Source: Vibrio penaeicida
GTDB lineage: Bacteria; Pseudomonadota; Gammaproteobacteria; Enterobacterales; Vibrionaceae
Length of the DNA: 64,000 nucleotides
NCBI RefSeq assembly: GCF_002933855.1
Contig: NZ_BFAQ01000008.1
Coordinates: forward strand, 171,744 to 235,743
Direction of reading: 5' to 3'
Shown here piece by piece: positions 45,448 to 54,428 of the stretch. How positions within the stretch are numbered: the first letter of the stretch is position 1; each line of letters begins with the position of its first letter. Position numbers and translations under genes: made by a program. The notes under the pieces are model-generated. The model was not told the DNA's origin. It was given only the letters and a program-made list of their open reading frames with translations, and did no database searches.

Positions 45448-46815
45448 CTAGCTAAGAGCGGGCAAGATTCGACTGAGTTTGTCGAATGTTTCTTGGTATT
45501 CGGCGTTTGCTTCACTGTCTGCCACCAACCCACCACCTGCCCAAACGTACAGGTTTTGATTTTCAGCTACCAACGTACGAATGGTGATACTTGTGTCCAT
45601 TTTTCCGCAGCGGCTAATGTAGCCAATACTACCGCAGTAAGCATTGCGGCGATGCGGTTCGAGTTCTTCTATGATTTCCATCGCTCTTACTTTTGGCGCC
45701 CCAGTAATTGAACCGCCAGGGAAGCAGGCGCGTAATAAATCGGTCGCGGATTTGTCTTCTGCTAATACTGCCGTCACTGTGCTTACCAAATGGTGAACAG
45801 CCGGAAAGCTCTCAATTGCAAACAGTTTTGGAACGGTAACGGTACCGGGTTTTGCCACTCTGCCTATATCGTTTCTTAATAAATCAACAATCATCAGGTT
45901 TTCTGCCTGATCTTTTTCAGCTAACTTTAAAGCTCGCGCTTGCGCTTCATCTTGTATTGGATCGTCCGATCTTGGTCTGGTGCCTTTTATGGGTTTTGTT
46001 TCGATCGTTCCTTCTTTAAGCTGCAAAAAACGTTCTGGAGAAACACTGATGATTGCGCTGTTTTCCATGCGAATAAAGGCAGAAAAAGGCGCTTTGTTTT
46101 GTTCTTCAAGCTTTAGGTAAGCAAGCCATTCGCTGCCGTCATATTTGGCTGAAAAACGTTGCGCTAAATTGATTTGATAACAATCCCCAGCTTGCAAATA
46201 TTCCTGAACTTGATTGAAGCGTGTAACGTACTCGCTTTTACTCAGATTGCTCTGCCAAGTGCTGACGAGTGAAAAAGGATCACGCTTTTGAATATCCGCA
46301 ACACCGGACAACCATTCCCATTGGGATTGAGCAGAAGTACCGATAAGCGTCGCTTTCTTTAGTTGATGATCACAAATCAGTGCCCAATCATAAATACCGA
46401 CCGCCATATCTGGCGAACGGATATCTTTTTCTGCTTGTACGGGCAGTGCCTCTACGCGTCTTCCCAAGTCATAGCTAAAATAACCCAAAGCACCGCCTAC
46501 AAACGGCAAATCATCAATAGGCTGTATTTTAGGGAGGCATTCCAATTGAAGAGCATTCAAAAGCAGGAAAGGGTCATCTTGGGATTCAAAAAACTCACCG
46601 CCTTTGGCAACCGTCGTATTGTCTCCAGACGTAATGATAGTCGCGACTGGGTTGGCTACAAGAATATCAAATCGGCTATCTGGGTGGCTTTCAGAGGCGG
46701 AACGCAGCAGCATGGACCAAGGTCGTGATTCGATTTTGCTGAATAGGTCTGATGCAAGCGAAGGTGAGTACTCAATAGAGACCGAAGATAGAGTTTTAAT
46801 AGACTTGTTATTCAT
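45448..46815 (-). CDS. pabB: Aminodeoxychorismate synthase component I
   Basis: From ATG 46815 the product has 455 residues, near E. coli PabB (453); the frame stays open 40 codons upstream. It matches the chorismate-binding enzymes, with GDCYQINLAQRFSA, ETKPIKGTRPRSDDP, LIVDLLRNDIGRV and SITGAPKVRAMEIIEELEP. PabB with PabA converts chorismate and glutamine to 4-amino-4-deoxychorismate for folate synthesis. The KPIKGT motif supports PabB or TrpE-type chemistry; the length and overall match favour PabB. No strong ribosome site is seen. It is divergent from fumarase. Confidence 0.88.
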   Translation of the reverse strand: MNNKSIKTLSSVSIEYSPSLASDLFSKIESRPWSMLLRSASESHPDSRFDILVANPVATIITSGDNTTVAKGGEFFESQDDPFLLLNALQLECLPKIQPIDDLPFVGGALGYFSYDLGRRVEALPVQAEKDIRSPDMAVGIYDWALICDHQLKKATLIGTSAQSQWEWLSGVADIQKRDPFSLVSTWQSNLSKSEYVTRFNQVQEYLQAGDCYQINLAQRFSAKYDGSEWLAYLKLEEQNKAPFSAFIRMENSAIISVSPERFLQLKEGTIETKPIKGTRPRSDDPIQDEAQARALKLAEKDQAENLMIVDLLRNDIGRVAKPGTVTVPKLFAIESFPAVHHLVSTVTAVLAEDKSATDLLRACFPGGSITGAPKVRAMEIIEELEPHRRNAYCGSIGYISRCGKMDTSITIRTLVAENQNLYVWAGGGLVADSEANAEYQETFDKLSRILPALS

Positions 46816-47054
46816 TTGTATAAATTTGTGACAAAGAGTTCGGAGACTACGTAGCGGATTATGGCGAGCAAGAGTATCATAAAAGAGAGCGAGAGGATGC
46901 ATCCGTACTAACGGTCTGATTAAAAAGCATCCCATGTGGAAGCAATCGTTAAGACTTCTTGCTATACCTAAGCCACTTTGAGCTGTTTAACAAAGCCAAA
47001 AAGTGTCTTTGGTATACAAAATGGAAGCATAAATTATAACAATCGAGGCAATGT

Positions 47055-48575
47055 ATGACCGTCATTCGTAAGCAAGATGTTATCAGCAGTGTGGCTGATG
47101 CACTTCAATACATTTCTTATTATCACCCTATGGACTTTGTCCAAGCCCTAGATGAAGCCTACCAACGTGAAGAAAGCCAAGCAGCAAAAGATGCTATCGC
47201 TCAGATTCTGATCAACTCACGCATGTCAGCCGAAGGTCACCGTCCTATTTGTCAGGATACGGGCATCGTGACGTGTTTTGTGAATATCGGAATGGGAGTG
47301 CAATGGGACTCTTCAGATTTAACCGTTCAACAAATGGTAGATGAAGGTGTACGCCAAGCTTACACCAACCCAGATAACCCGCTGCGTGCATCGGTTCTGA
47401 TGGATCCGGCAGGTAAGCGAATCAACACCAAAGACAATACTCCGGCCGTTGTCCATATCAATATGGTGCCGGGTGACAAAGTCGAAATACAAATCGCAGC
47501 GAAAGGCGGCGGTAGTGAGAACAAAACCAAAATGGTAATGCTAAACCCATCTGACGATATTGCTGAATGGGTAGAGAAAACGTTACCCACCATGGGCGCA
47601 GGCTGGTGCCCACCGGGTATGTTGGGTATAGGTATTGGCGGTACGGCTGAAAAAGCCGCTGTATTGGCGAAAGAATCGCTCATGGAACACATCGACATTC
47701 ATGAGTTGATCGAACGTGGTCCTGAAAATGCAGAAGAAGAGTTACGTTTGGATATCTTCAACCGTGTGAATCGGCTTGGTATTGGTGCACAAGGCTTGGG
47801 CGGATTGACGACAGTCGTCGATGTGAAAATCAAAACAGCGCCAACGCACGCTGCATCAAAACCAGTGTGTTTAATTCCTAACTGTGCTGCGACTCGTCAT
47901 GTTCATTTCACTTTGGATGGCACAGGACCTGCTGAACTAACGCCACCTAAGTTAGAAGATTGGCCAGACATCACTTGGGAAGCGGGTGAAAATACACGCC
48001 GAGTCAATCTAGATACCGTCACCAAAGAAGACGTTCAAAACTGGAAGACAGGCGAAACTGTACTTCTATCCGGTAAGATCTTAACTGGTCGCGACGCAGC
48101 TCATAAACGTCTGCAAGGTATGCTTAATAGTGGCGAAGGCTTACCAGAAGGGGTGGATCTGAAAGGTAAGTTTATTTACTACGTTGGCCCTGTTGATGCA
48201 GTTGGTGATGAAGTAGTGGGGCCAGCAGGCCCAACAACGTCAACACGAATGGACAAATTCACCGATATGATGCTCGAAGAGACAGGCATAATGGGTATGA
48301 TTGGTAAAGCGGAGCGAGGCCCTGCGACGGTAGAATCAATCAAAAATCACAAAGCCGTCTATCTAATGGCAGTTGGTGGCGCGGCGTACTTGGTTGCAAA
48401 AGCAATTAAGAAAGCCCGCGTTGTGGCATTTGAAGACTTAGGTATGGAAGCGATTTACGAATTTGAAGTCGAAGATATGCCAGTGACCGTTGCTGTTGAC
48501 TCAACAGGCGCAAATGCGCACCAGATTGGCCCAGATACTTGGAAGGTAAAAATTGCCGAAGCCAACAAGGTTTAA
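47055..48575 (+). CDS. fumA: Class I (iron-sulfur) fumarate hydratase
   Basis: This 506-residue enzyme combines the N- and C-terminal domains of class I fumarases. Its N-terminal cysteines include C66 in RPICQDTGIV and that in PNCAATRHVHF, likely ligands of the oxygen-sensitive [4Fe-4S] cluster. The C-terminal beta domain carries VGPVDAVGDEVVGPAGPTTS, the active-site segment. It hydrates fumarate to malate in the TCA cycle. ATG 47055 has GAGG 7 nt upstream. Length is within the range of single-chain class I fumarases. It is monocistronic with a terminator. Confidence 0.92.
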   Translation: MTVIRKQDVISSVADALQYISYYHPMDFVQALDEAYQREESQAAKDAIAQILINSRMSAEGHRPICQDTGIVTCFVNIGMGVQWDSSDLTVQQMVDEGVRQAYTNPDNPLRASVLMDPAGKRINTKDNTPAVVHINMVPGDKVEIQIAAKGGGSENKTKMVMLNPSDDIAEWVEKTLPTMGAGWCPPGMLGIGIGGTAEKAAVLAKESLMEHIDIHELIERGPENAEEELRLDIFNRVNRLGIGAQGLGGLTTVVDVKIKTAPTHAASKPVCLIPNCAATRHVHFTLDGTGPAELTPPKLEDWPDITWEAGENTRRVNLDTVTKEDVQNWKTGETVLLSGKILTGRDAAHKRLQGMLNSGEGLPEGVDLKGKFIYYVGPVDAVGDEVVGPAGPTTSTRMDKFTDMMLEETGIMGMIGKAERGPATVESIKNHKAVYLMAVGGAAYLVAKAIKKARVVAFEDLGMEAIYEFEVEDMPVTVAVDSTGANAHQIGPDTWKVKIAEANKV

Positions 48576-48641
48576 TGGATAGGCATAGAGAATAGGTTGG
48601 TTTGAGTATAAGCCAAATCTCACTTTTCAAATATTGATTAT

Positions 48642-48668
48642 AAAAACGCAGCTAAGGCTGCGTTTTTT
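48642..48668 (+). terminator. Rho-independent terminator of fumarase gene
   Basis: AAAAACGCAGC/GCTGCGTTTTTT stem with a TAAG loop and a T6 run. Confidence 0.9.
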
Positions 48669-48731
48669 GTGGTTTTTCATTTGGTAAGGGTTAATATCGG
48701 TCTATATAAAAGGCAAAAACTAAAAGGAGAA

Positions 48732-48920
48732 ATGATGCCTCGTTTTGTTAAATTTCTACAAATTCTAATTGCCGTTATCGTCGGAGCGATCGTCGGTTAC
48801 GACATGATCCTCCGTGGTATCGCCATTTTTCAAGAAACCTATGTGATCACCACGGTTGTTCTGACTTTACTACTGGAACTTGCGCTATTCGTTATCTACA
48901 AATTGATTGAAGACGATTAA
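48732..48920 (+). CDS. Small two-helix membrane protein, 62 aa
   Basis: I start at ATG 48732 (first of two consecutive ATGs), with AAAAGGAG 5 nt upstream. The product is 62 residues with two transmembrane helices (about 8-24 and 37-56) and a short acidic tail (IEDD). It lies just before ycjX and in the same direction, 69 bp apart. No motif is recognisable. A role in membrane stress with the ycjX/ycjF pair is possible but unproven. Confidence 0.7.
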   Translation: MMPRFVKFLQILIAVIVGAIVGYDMILRGIAIFQETYVITTVVLTLLLELALFVIYKLIEDD

Positions 48921-48989
48921 GAAACAGTTCATCTGGTATTAATCCAATTTTTTGCATACTCTGGCTGCGGTTAGTACTGGAGTATGTGA

Positions 48990-50369
48990 ATGAAACGAAT
49001 CACCCAAGAAGTCAATGATTTAGTCCATCGTGGAATGGACAGACACGTAAAACTGGCGGTTACTGGTCTTTCTAGAGCAGGAAAAACGGCTTTTATCACT
49101 TCGTTGGTTAATCAACTGCTTCATTCGTCTACTCACGATAATCTCCCCTTATTGGCGGTTTCACAAGAGCATCGACTTGTTGGTGCCAAGCGTGTACCTC
49201 AATCGAATCTTATGGTGCCTCGTTTTGGTTATGAAGATGCCATAGATTCGCTTCAATCTATTCCACCATCGTGGCCTAAACCGACACGAGACGTCAGTGA
49301 AATTCGCTTAGCCATCAAATATCGACCCCATTCCGGTGTCATGAAATACCTTTCGAGTACGGCAACGTTGTATTTGGATATTGTTGATTATCCAGGTGAA
49401 TGGTTATTGGATTTACCCCTTCTTGAAATGAGTTTTGAAGAGTGGAGTCAGTCGCAGTTTGAATCGATGAAAAACGCTCGGAAAGCACTCGCGCAAGAAT
49501 GGTTTAGCGCAATGGAAGGGTTTGAACCCAATGCCGACGCCAACGAAAAGGAATTGGCTGAACTGAGTGCTAGCTATACCTCATTTTTGCACCGATGCAA
49601 AGATGAAGGGTTTCATTGGGTGCAACCCGGGCGCTTCGTGTTACCTGGAGAATTAGCGGGCGCACCCGTATTACAATTTTTCCCTCTGCAAGACTTTTCC
49701 AAAGTTGATGACGCCTTGAAAGGCAGCCAGTACTCCATGCTAAAGCAGCGTTATCAGGAATATCAGCAAAAAGTGGTGAAAGCGTTCTATAAAGAGCACT
49801 TTTCAACGTTCGACAGGCAAATCGTATTAGTGGATTGTTTACAACCCTTAAATGCCGGAAGAGAGTCTTTTAATGATATGAAAGGAGCGATTGAGCAGCT
49901 TCTTCGCTCATTCAAATATGGCCGGAATAATCTGCTAAGACGCCTTTTCTCGACCAAAATAGACAAAGTGTTATTTGCAGCAACGAAGTCTGATCACGTT
50001 ACACCCGACCAGCATGCCAATTTAGCTTCGCTGCTAAAACAAATGGTACACCCAGCATGGCAACACGCTGCATTCGAAAATATAGATATGAGTTGTATGA
50101 CATTAGCATCGATACAAGCTACGCAAGCAGGGTTTGTTGGCACTGGTGACGACAATTGCCCTGCAATACAAGGCACGCTCCTTTCCGATGAAGCTATGAC
50201 GCTTTATCCCGGTGAAGTGCCACGTACTTTACCCGACGAGCGCTACTGGGCAACGCATTCCTTTGATTTTCAAAGCTTCAGACCTTCTCAGGTTGGGGAG
50301 GGCGAACCATTGAATCACGTTCGGATGGATAAAGCGTTGCAATACTTGATAGGGGACAAACTAGCATGA
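48990..50369 (+). CDS. ycjX: YcjX-family GTPase-like protein
   Basis: This 459-residue protein is a P-loop protein with Walker A motif GLSRAGKTAF (residues about 26-36) and a later DYPGEWLLDLPLL (switch/Walker B-like). It matches the YcjX/DUF463 family, similar in length to E. coli YcjX (465 aa). The function is not established; the family is linked to phage-shock and stress loci in enterobacteria. The stop overlaps the ycjF start by 4 bp (ATGA), so the two are coupled. The ycjX-ycjF-tyrR order is the same as in E. coli. Confidence 0.92.
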   Translation: MKRITQEVNDLVHRGMDRHVKLAVTGLSRAGKTAFITSLVNQLLHSSTHDNLPLLAVSQEHRLVGAKRVPQSNLMVPRFGYEDAIDSLQSIPPSWPKPTRDVSEIRLAIKYRPHSGVMKYLSSTATLYLDIVDYPGEWLLDLPLLEMSFEEWSQSQFESMKNARKALAQEWFSAMEGFEPNADANEKELAELSASYTSFLHRCKDEGFHWVQPGRFVLPGELAGAPVLQFFPLQDFSKVDDALKGSQYSMLKQRYQEYQQKVVKAFYKEHFSTFDRQIVLVDCLQPLNAGRESFNDMKGAIEQLLRSFKYGRNNLLRRLFSTKIDKVLFAATKSDHVTPDQHANLASLLKQMVHPAWQHAAFENIDMSCMTLASIQATQAGFVGTGDDNCPAIQGTLLSDEAMTLYPGEVPRTLPDERYWATHSFDFQSFRPSQVGEGEPLNHVRMDKALQYLIGDKLA

Positions 50370-51388
50370 GTGAATTCAAACCCAAACGCGTTTTTAACGA
50401 ATCTTTAGACGGTGAAAATGAGCAATCAGAGAGGGAGCTCAATGCGCACCTTCAGTTTGATGAAAAATCCAAATTTGTGCCTGCTGAAGTGACGGTTGAA
50501 TCAGAAAATGACGAGAACTTAGAAACCGTCATTAAACCTTCGACGAAAGGCCGTTGGGGAGTGGCAGGGTTGCTCACGGGATTTACAGGGCTTGTTGCTT
50601 GGCAAACGGTCGATACGTTTTTAACGGCTTTTCAATCAGGAGACTGGCTGGCGTTTGGTTGGTCTGCCTTTGTTGCAGGGCTCGCTTCTATAGGCATTGG
50701 CTTTATTGGAAAAGAGCTTTGGAAGCTGAAAAAGCTTCGCCACCAGTTCTCCACTCAAGATAACGCACAGGCTATTTACGATGCCGACCAAATTGGTAAA
50801 GCGAAACCCTTTTGTACTGCAATTGCTAAACAAGCGGGAATAGATGAACTTTCACCTTCTTATGATCGTTGGGTGAACGCGATTAACGCCAACCATAGTG
50901 ATCAAGAAGTTCTGCAAATGTACGACAGTATTGTGCTTAAGGAACTGGATAAAAAAGGAAAAGATCTTATCACTCGTTCTGCAAGCGAATCGGCATTGCT
51001 GGTGGCGGTGAGCCCGTTAGCGACCGCTGATATGCTTTTGGTGGCTTGGCGAAACTTTAAGTTAATCGATGATCTCGCAAAGTTGTACGGTGTCGATCTA
51101 GGGTATTGGTCGCGCATCAAATTACTAAAACTGGTTTTAGTGAACATGGCCGCCGCAGGGGCAACGGAGTTAGTTGCCGACGCCAGTATGGACCTTCTTT
51201 CCATGGATTTAGCAGGGAAGGTTTCTACCCGCGCAGCCCAAGGTATTGGTGTCGGTTTACTTACTGCTAGGCTCGGTATTCGAGCTATGTCTTTACTGCG
51301 CCCAGTACGCTGGCAAGCGAGCGACAAGATCAAGCTTGGAGAAGTGAGAAAAGGCATTGTTTCGCGTATTTCTAAATCTGTCTCCTAG
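50366..51388 (+). CDS. ycjF: YcjF-family membrane protein (TIGR01620/UPF0283)
   Basis: This 340-residue inner-membrane protein matches YcjF (E. coli 353 aa). It has a charged N-terminal region, two transmembrane helices (about 67-87 and 93-114) and a third hydrophobic segment near 211-225 in the DUF697-type domain (LLVAVSPLATADMLLVAWRN). Its function is unknown, but it is always paired with ycjX. The start overlaps the ycjX stop. A hairpin (51456-51480) and then tyrR follow. Confidence 0.9.
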   Translation: MSEFKPKRVFNESLDGENEQSERELNAHLQFDEKSKFVPAEVTVESENDENLETVIKPSTKGRWGVAGLLTGFTGLVAWQTVDTFLTAFQSGDWLAFGWSAFVAGLASIGIGFIGKELWKLKKLRHQFSTQDNAQAIYDADQIGKAKPFCTAIAKQAGIDELSPSYDRWVNAINANHSDQEVLQMYDSIVLKELDKKGKDLITRSASESALLVAVSPLATADMLLVAWRNFKLIDDLAKLYGVDLGYWSRIKLLKLVLVNMAAAGATELVADASMDLLSMDLAGKVSTRAAQGIGVGLLTARLGIRAMSLLRPVRWQASDKIKLGEVRKGIVSRISKSVS

Positions 51389-51455
51389 ATGAATTTTCCC
51401 ATCATTGTTGCGTTTTTTGTATATAGAACCAGCAAACGGCGACGCTAATTCCTTA

Positions 51456-51480
51456 AGAACTCTCAATTTTGGGGAGTTCT
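51456..51480 (+). terminator. Hairpin between ycjF and tyrR
   Basis: AGAACTC/GAGTTCT stem with an 11-nt loop, without a strong T run. It may end the ycjF transcript or reduce read-through into tyrR. Confidence 0.5.
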
Positions 51481-51511
51481 CTTGACTGTCTTTCGTGCTT
51501 GTCCCAGACTT

Positions 51512-51533
51512 GGTGTCAACTTTTCCTGACACC
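51512..51533. promoter_or_regulatory. Candidate TyrR box directly upstream of tyrR
   Basis: GGTGTCAACTTTTCCTGACACC has 7-bp inverted arms and a TGTCAA-N6-CTGACA core, similar in layout to the TyrR box TGTAAA-N6-TTTACA including the G and C 14 bp apart. It ends 3 bp before the chosen ATG of tyrR (51537). In E. coli tyrR is autorepressed, so an autoregulatory operator is plausible. A hairpin that hides the ribosome site is an alternative. Confidence 0.45.
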
Positions 51534-51536
51534 TTG

Positions 51537-53090
51537 ATGGACTCCAAAGTGCGTTTAGAAGTTTTATGTGAAGATCGGTTAGGTCTTACCCGTGAGTTGC
51601 TGGGTATCCTCGCGACCAAAGAGATCGATCTCAGAGGGATTGAGATTGATCGTCGAGGCATCATCTACCTCAATTGCCCTGAAATCGAATTTGATGATTT
51701 CCGTGATCTCATGGCACAAATCCGTTTGATAAACGGCGTGACGGACGTGCGAAAAATCCAATTTATGCCAAGTGAAAGGCAAAGCACGGAACTCATGGCA
51801 TTGTTGGCTAATTTGCCCGATCCTGTTCTATCGGTGAGCTTAAAAGGCACCATAGACGTGGCAAACCATTCCGCTCATGATCTGTTTTTTCATCAAGGTG
51901 CAGAACTCATCGATGAACCGATAGGTCACTACATACCGCAGTTTAACTTTGCTCGCTGGCTAGAAGAGAGCAGTGCGCGTTTTCGCGATACAGTTGTCAT
52001 CAATGGTCTCGATTACACGCTAGAAGTGATGCCGGTGTACATTACTGGCGAATCTAACGATACGGTCTTAGCCAGTGCGGTAGTTACATTGAAAAATCGA
52101 TTGCCGAACGTGCAAAATGATCCATTCTTATCGGAAAGCAATAATCTGGGCTTTGAACATTTTGTGGGCAGCTCAAACCGACACAAAAGCTTAATGGCGC
52201 AAGCCAAAAAGCTTGCCACCATGAGCCAACCTTTACTTATTGAAGGTGAAACGGGTACAGGCAAAGAGATGTTGGCGCGAGCATGTCATAACCGCTCAGA
52301 AAGAGCGAGCCACCCATTTCTTGTTTTAAGCTGTGCGTCAATGCCAGATGATGTAGCCGAAACGGAACTGTTTGGGCACGCGCCTGGAACGTTTAACAAT
52401 CAAGAAGGGCACGTAGGCATATTTGAGCAAGCCAATGGCGGAACGGTTTTTCTCGATGAAATTGGGGAAATGAGCGCGCATCTGCAAATTAAGCTTTTAC
52501 GCTTTTTGCAAGATGGAACGTTTCGCCGTGTAGGTGAAGAAAAGGAAGTACATGTTGATGTTCGAGTGATTGCAGCAACCAAGCAAATGCTCGTTGAATT
52601 AACGGAAACAGGCGTATTCCGTGAAGATTTGTATTATCGTCTTAACGTTTTAAGTTTGCATATCCCTGCCCTAAGAGAGCGCAATGCTGATGTTGGCACG
52701 TTGCTGGATCTCTTCATTTCTAAGTACGCCCATCAATTGGGGATAAATAAGCCCGCCATTAGTGAAAGCGCGCTCGAAGAGCTCAGCCAGTATCCTTGGC
52801 CAGGTAATATTCGCCAGCTCGACAATATGGTGCTAAGAGCGATGACTCGGTTATCGGGTGATACGCTTCAAATTGATGATTTTGAACTGCCTTCAATTGA
52901 GCAATCTAATGCGCTTGTGGGCATTAATATGGATGGATCGCTCGATGAGATCATGAAATCCTATGAGTCTCAAATTCTTCAAAACTTATACCAATCGTTC
53001 CCTTCCAGTCGCAAGTTGGCCAAACGCTTGAATGTTTCACATACATCCATTGCGAACAAATTACGCGATTACGGTATCAGGAAGCCCTAG
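51537..53090 (+). CDS. tyrR: Transcriptional regulator of aromatic amino acid genes
   Basis: From ATG 51537 (a GTG at 51549 would begin as E. coli TyrR does) the product has 517 residues. It has an ACT domain (MDSKVRLEVLCEDRLGLTRE), a PAS domain (about 80-190), a sigma54-activator-type AAA+ domain with Walker A GETGTGKEMLARA, and a Fis-type HTH at the C-terminus (SRKLAKRLNVSHTSIANKLR). It matches E. coli TyrR in every domain (513 aa). TyrR controls aromatic amino-acid synthesis and transport genes in response to tyrosine and phenylalanine. It follows ycjXF as in E. coli. The GAFTGA loop is altered (FGHAPGTFNN), as expected for TyrR, which does not use sigma54. Confidence 0.93.
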   Translation: MDSKVRLEVLCEDRLGLTRELLGILATKEIDLRGIEIDRRGIIYLNCPEIEFDDFRDLMAQIRLINGVTDVRKIQFMPSERQSTELMALLANLPDPVLSVSLKGTIDVANHSAHDLFFHQGAELIDEPIGHYIPQFNFARWLEESSARFRDTVVINGLDYTLEVMPVYITGESNDTVLASAVVTLKNRLPNVQNDPFLSESNNLGFEHFVGSSNRHKSLMAQAKKLATMSQPLLIEGETGTGKEMLARACHNRSERASHPFLVLSCASMPDDVAETELFGHAPGTFNNQEGHVGIFEQANGGTVFLDEIGEMSAHLQIKLLRFLQDGTFRRVGEEKEVHVDVRVIAATKQMLVELTETGVFREDLYYRLNVLSLHIPALRERNADVGTLLDLFISKYAHQLGINKPAISESALEELSQYPWPGNIRQLDNMVLRAMTRLSGDTLQIDDFELPSIEQSNALVGINMDGSLDEIMKSYESQILQNLYQSFPSSRKLAKRLNVSHTSIANKLRDYGIRKP

Positions 53091-53092
53091 TC

Positions 53093-53674
53093 ATGAGTTC
53101 ATACATAATGCATGCGTCTTGCAACGGTGTGATTGTGCGTACAGCAGAACCCGGTGACGCAAAAAAAATCAGTGAATATTTCAGAAGAAATAAAGCGCAT
53201 TTAAAACCTTGGGAACCTAAGCGTGAAGAAGCCTTTTTTCGTGAAGATGGTTGGGCACAGCGACTGATAAAGCTACATGAACTTCATCGAATGGGATTGG
53301 CGTTTTATTTGCTTATCGTCGACGAAGAAACGGATGAAATGATGGGGACGGTTTCTTTTAGTAACGTATCTCGTCATCCGTTTCATGCCTGTAATGTAGG
53401 TTATTCTGTCGCCGAATATCACCAAGGAAAAGGCGTGATGAAAACCGCGCTTAAATTATCCTGCGATTGGCTATTTGAAAATCAAAATTTGCATCGTATT
53501 ATGGCCGCGTATATCCCGACTAACCAGCGTAGTGAAGGGGTTTTGAAGCACCTAGGTTTTCAACTTGAAGGGACGGCAAAAGATTACTTGCTTATTGATG
53601 GTAAGTGGCGAGATCACAACCTAACTTCATTGATTAATCCTAACTGGCGCGAAAAGCCAGATTACTCTAATTAA
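53093..53674 (+). CDS. GNAT acetyltransferase, RimJ/RimL-like
   Basis: This 193-residue protein matches the RimJ/RimI/RimL branch of GNATs that acetylate protein N-termini (ribosomal proteins) or small molecules. It has the acetyl-CoA site VAEYHQGKGVMKTALKL and LHRIMAAYIPTNQRSEGVLKH, which is the N-R-S/x pattern typical of these enzymes, and a C-terminal W-R-D-H-N-L segment. It starts 2 bp after the tyrR stop, so it is likely co-transcribed with tyrR. RimJ is my best subfamily guess; the target is unproven. Confidence 0.78.
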   Translation: MSSYIMHASCNGVIVRTAEPGDAKKISEYFRRNKAHLKPWEPKREEAFFREDGWAQRLIKLHELHRMGLAFYLLIVDEETDEMMGTVSFSNVSRHPFHACNVGYSVAEYHQGKGVMKTALKLSCDWLFENQNLHRIMAAYIPTNQRSEGVLKHLGFQLEGTAKDYLLIDGKWRDHNLTSLINPNWREKPDYSN

Positions 53675-53686
53675 TAAAGGAAACAC

Positions 53687-54166
53687 ATGTCCTATTTGTC
53701 CTTGGATGATTATCAACGCAAATGGATTTTTACCCATCAGTCGATGCCTGTTCCTGAAGCAGAACTGAGCCATATAAAGCCCATGACACAAGCACGTGCC
53801 GCACAGCTTTGGAAAGAAAATATCAGTGCTCAAAGCCCTGATTCTGAACGTCTTAGCTCTCAAGACTGGCCAATGAAAACCAGTAATTGGTTACATGAAG
53901 TCGACTGGATGCAAGATTGGGATTCCGATATAGAAGATTTGCCTGCTGAAGTTTTGGAACACATTGATTGGCAAGACGACGTTACTGTGTATTTCTGTTA
54001 TGAGAAGTACAATGTGATTGAGACAAAATGGGTATTCTTTAAGAGGTATTGGAAGAACTTCCTTTTTTATGATGACGGACCGATCTTAATTGCTCGCCGT
54101 CGCAATGAAGCACTTTGGTTTAGCGGGAATGGTAACGTAAAAGTGGGTTACCGAAATAAGCCGTGA
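53687..54166 (+). CDS. DUF2947-like protein
   Basis: This 159-residue cytosolic protein has ATG 53687 with TAAAGGA 8 nt upstream. It is aromatic-rich (many Trp in WQDDVTVYFCYEKYNVIETKW, here by its core VTVYFCYEKYN). It resembles the DUF2947 family known from Vibrio and related bacteria; function is unknown. It lies 12 bp after the RimJ-like gene and ends at a terminator, so it probably closes the tyrR unit. Confidence 0.72.
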   Translation: MSYLSLDDYQRKWIFTHQSMPVPEAELSHIKPMTQARAAQLWKENISAQSPDSERLSSQDWPMKTSNWLHEVDWMQDWDSDIEDLPAEVLEHIDWQDDVTVYFCYEKYNVIETKWVFFKRYWKNFLFYDDGPILIARRRNEALWFSGNGNVKVGYRNKP

Positions 54167-54196
54167 TGAACCTTTAGATTTTGTACTTAAGAAACC

Positions 54197-54223
54197 GCCA
54201 TGCATTCATGGCGGTTTTTTTTT
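54197..54223 (+). terminator. Rho-independent terminator after DUF2947-like gene
   Basis: ACCGCCATG/CATGGCGGT stem followed by a long T run. Confidence 0.9.
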
Positions 54224-54428
54224 GGGCTTTGAGTTTTCTCTATATGAGAAGGTTATGTAAGAAAGTGAGTTTTATAGTAAAAATAACTAAAACTATAATG
54301 TGTTGATAAATCGAACTTAATTTAAAAGTTTGATATTTGACTCGCAAAATGGTGGATCATCTTAGAAAGAGAACTAGCATTATTTTTAGGGTTAATCTTA
54401 CCCACAATAAGAATAAGGGGATCAAAAA

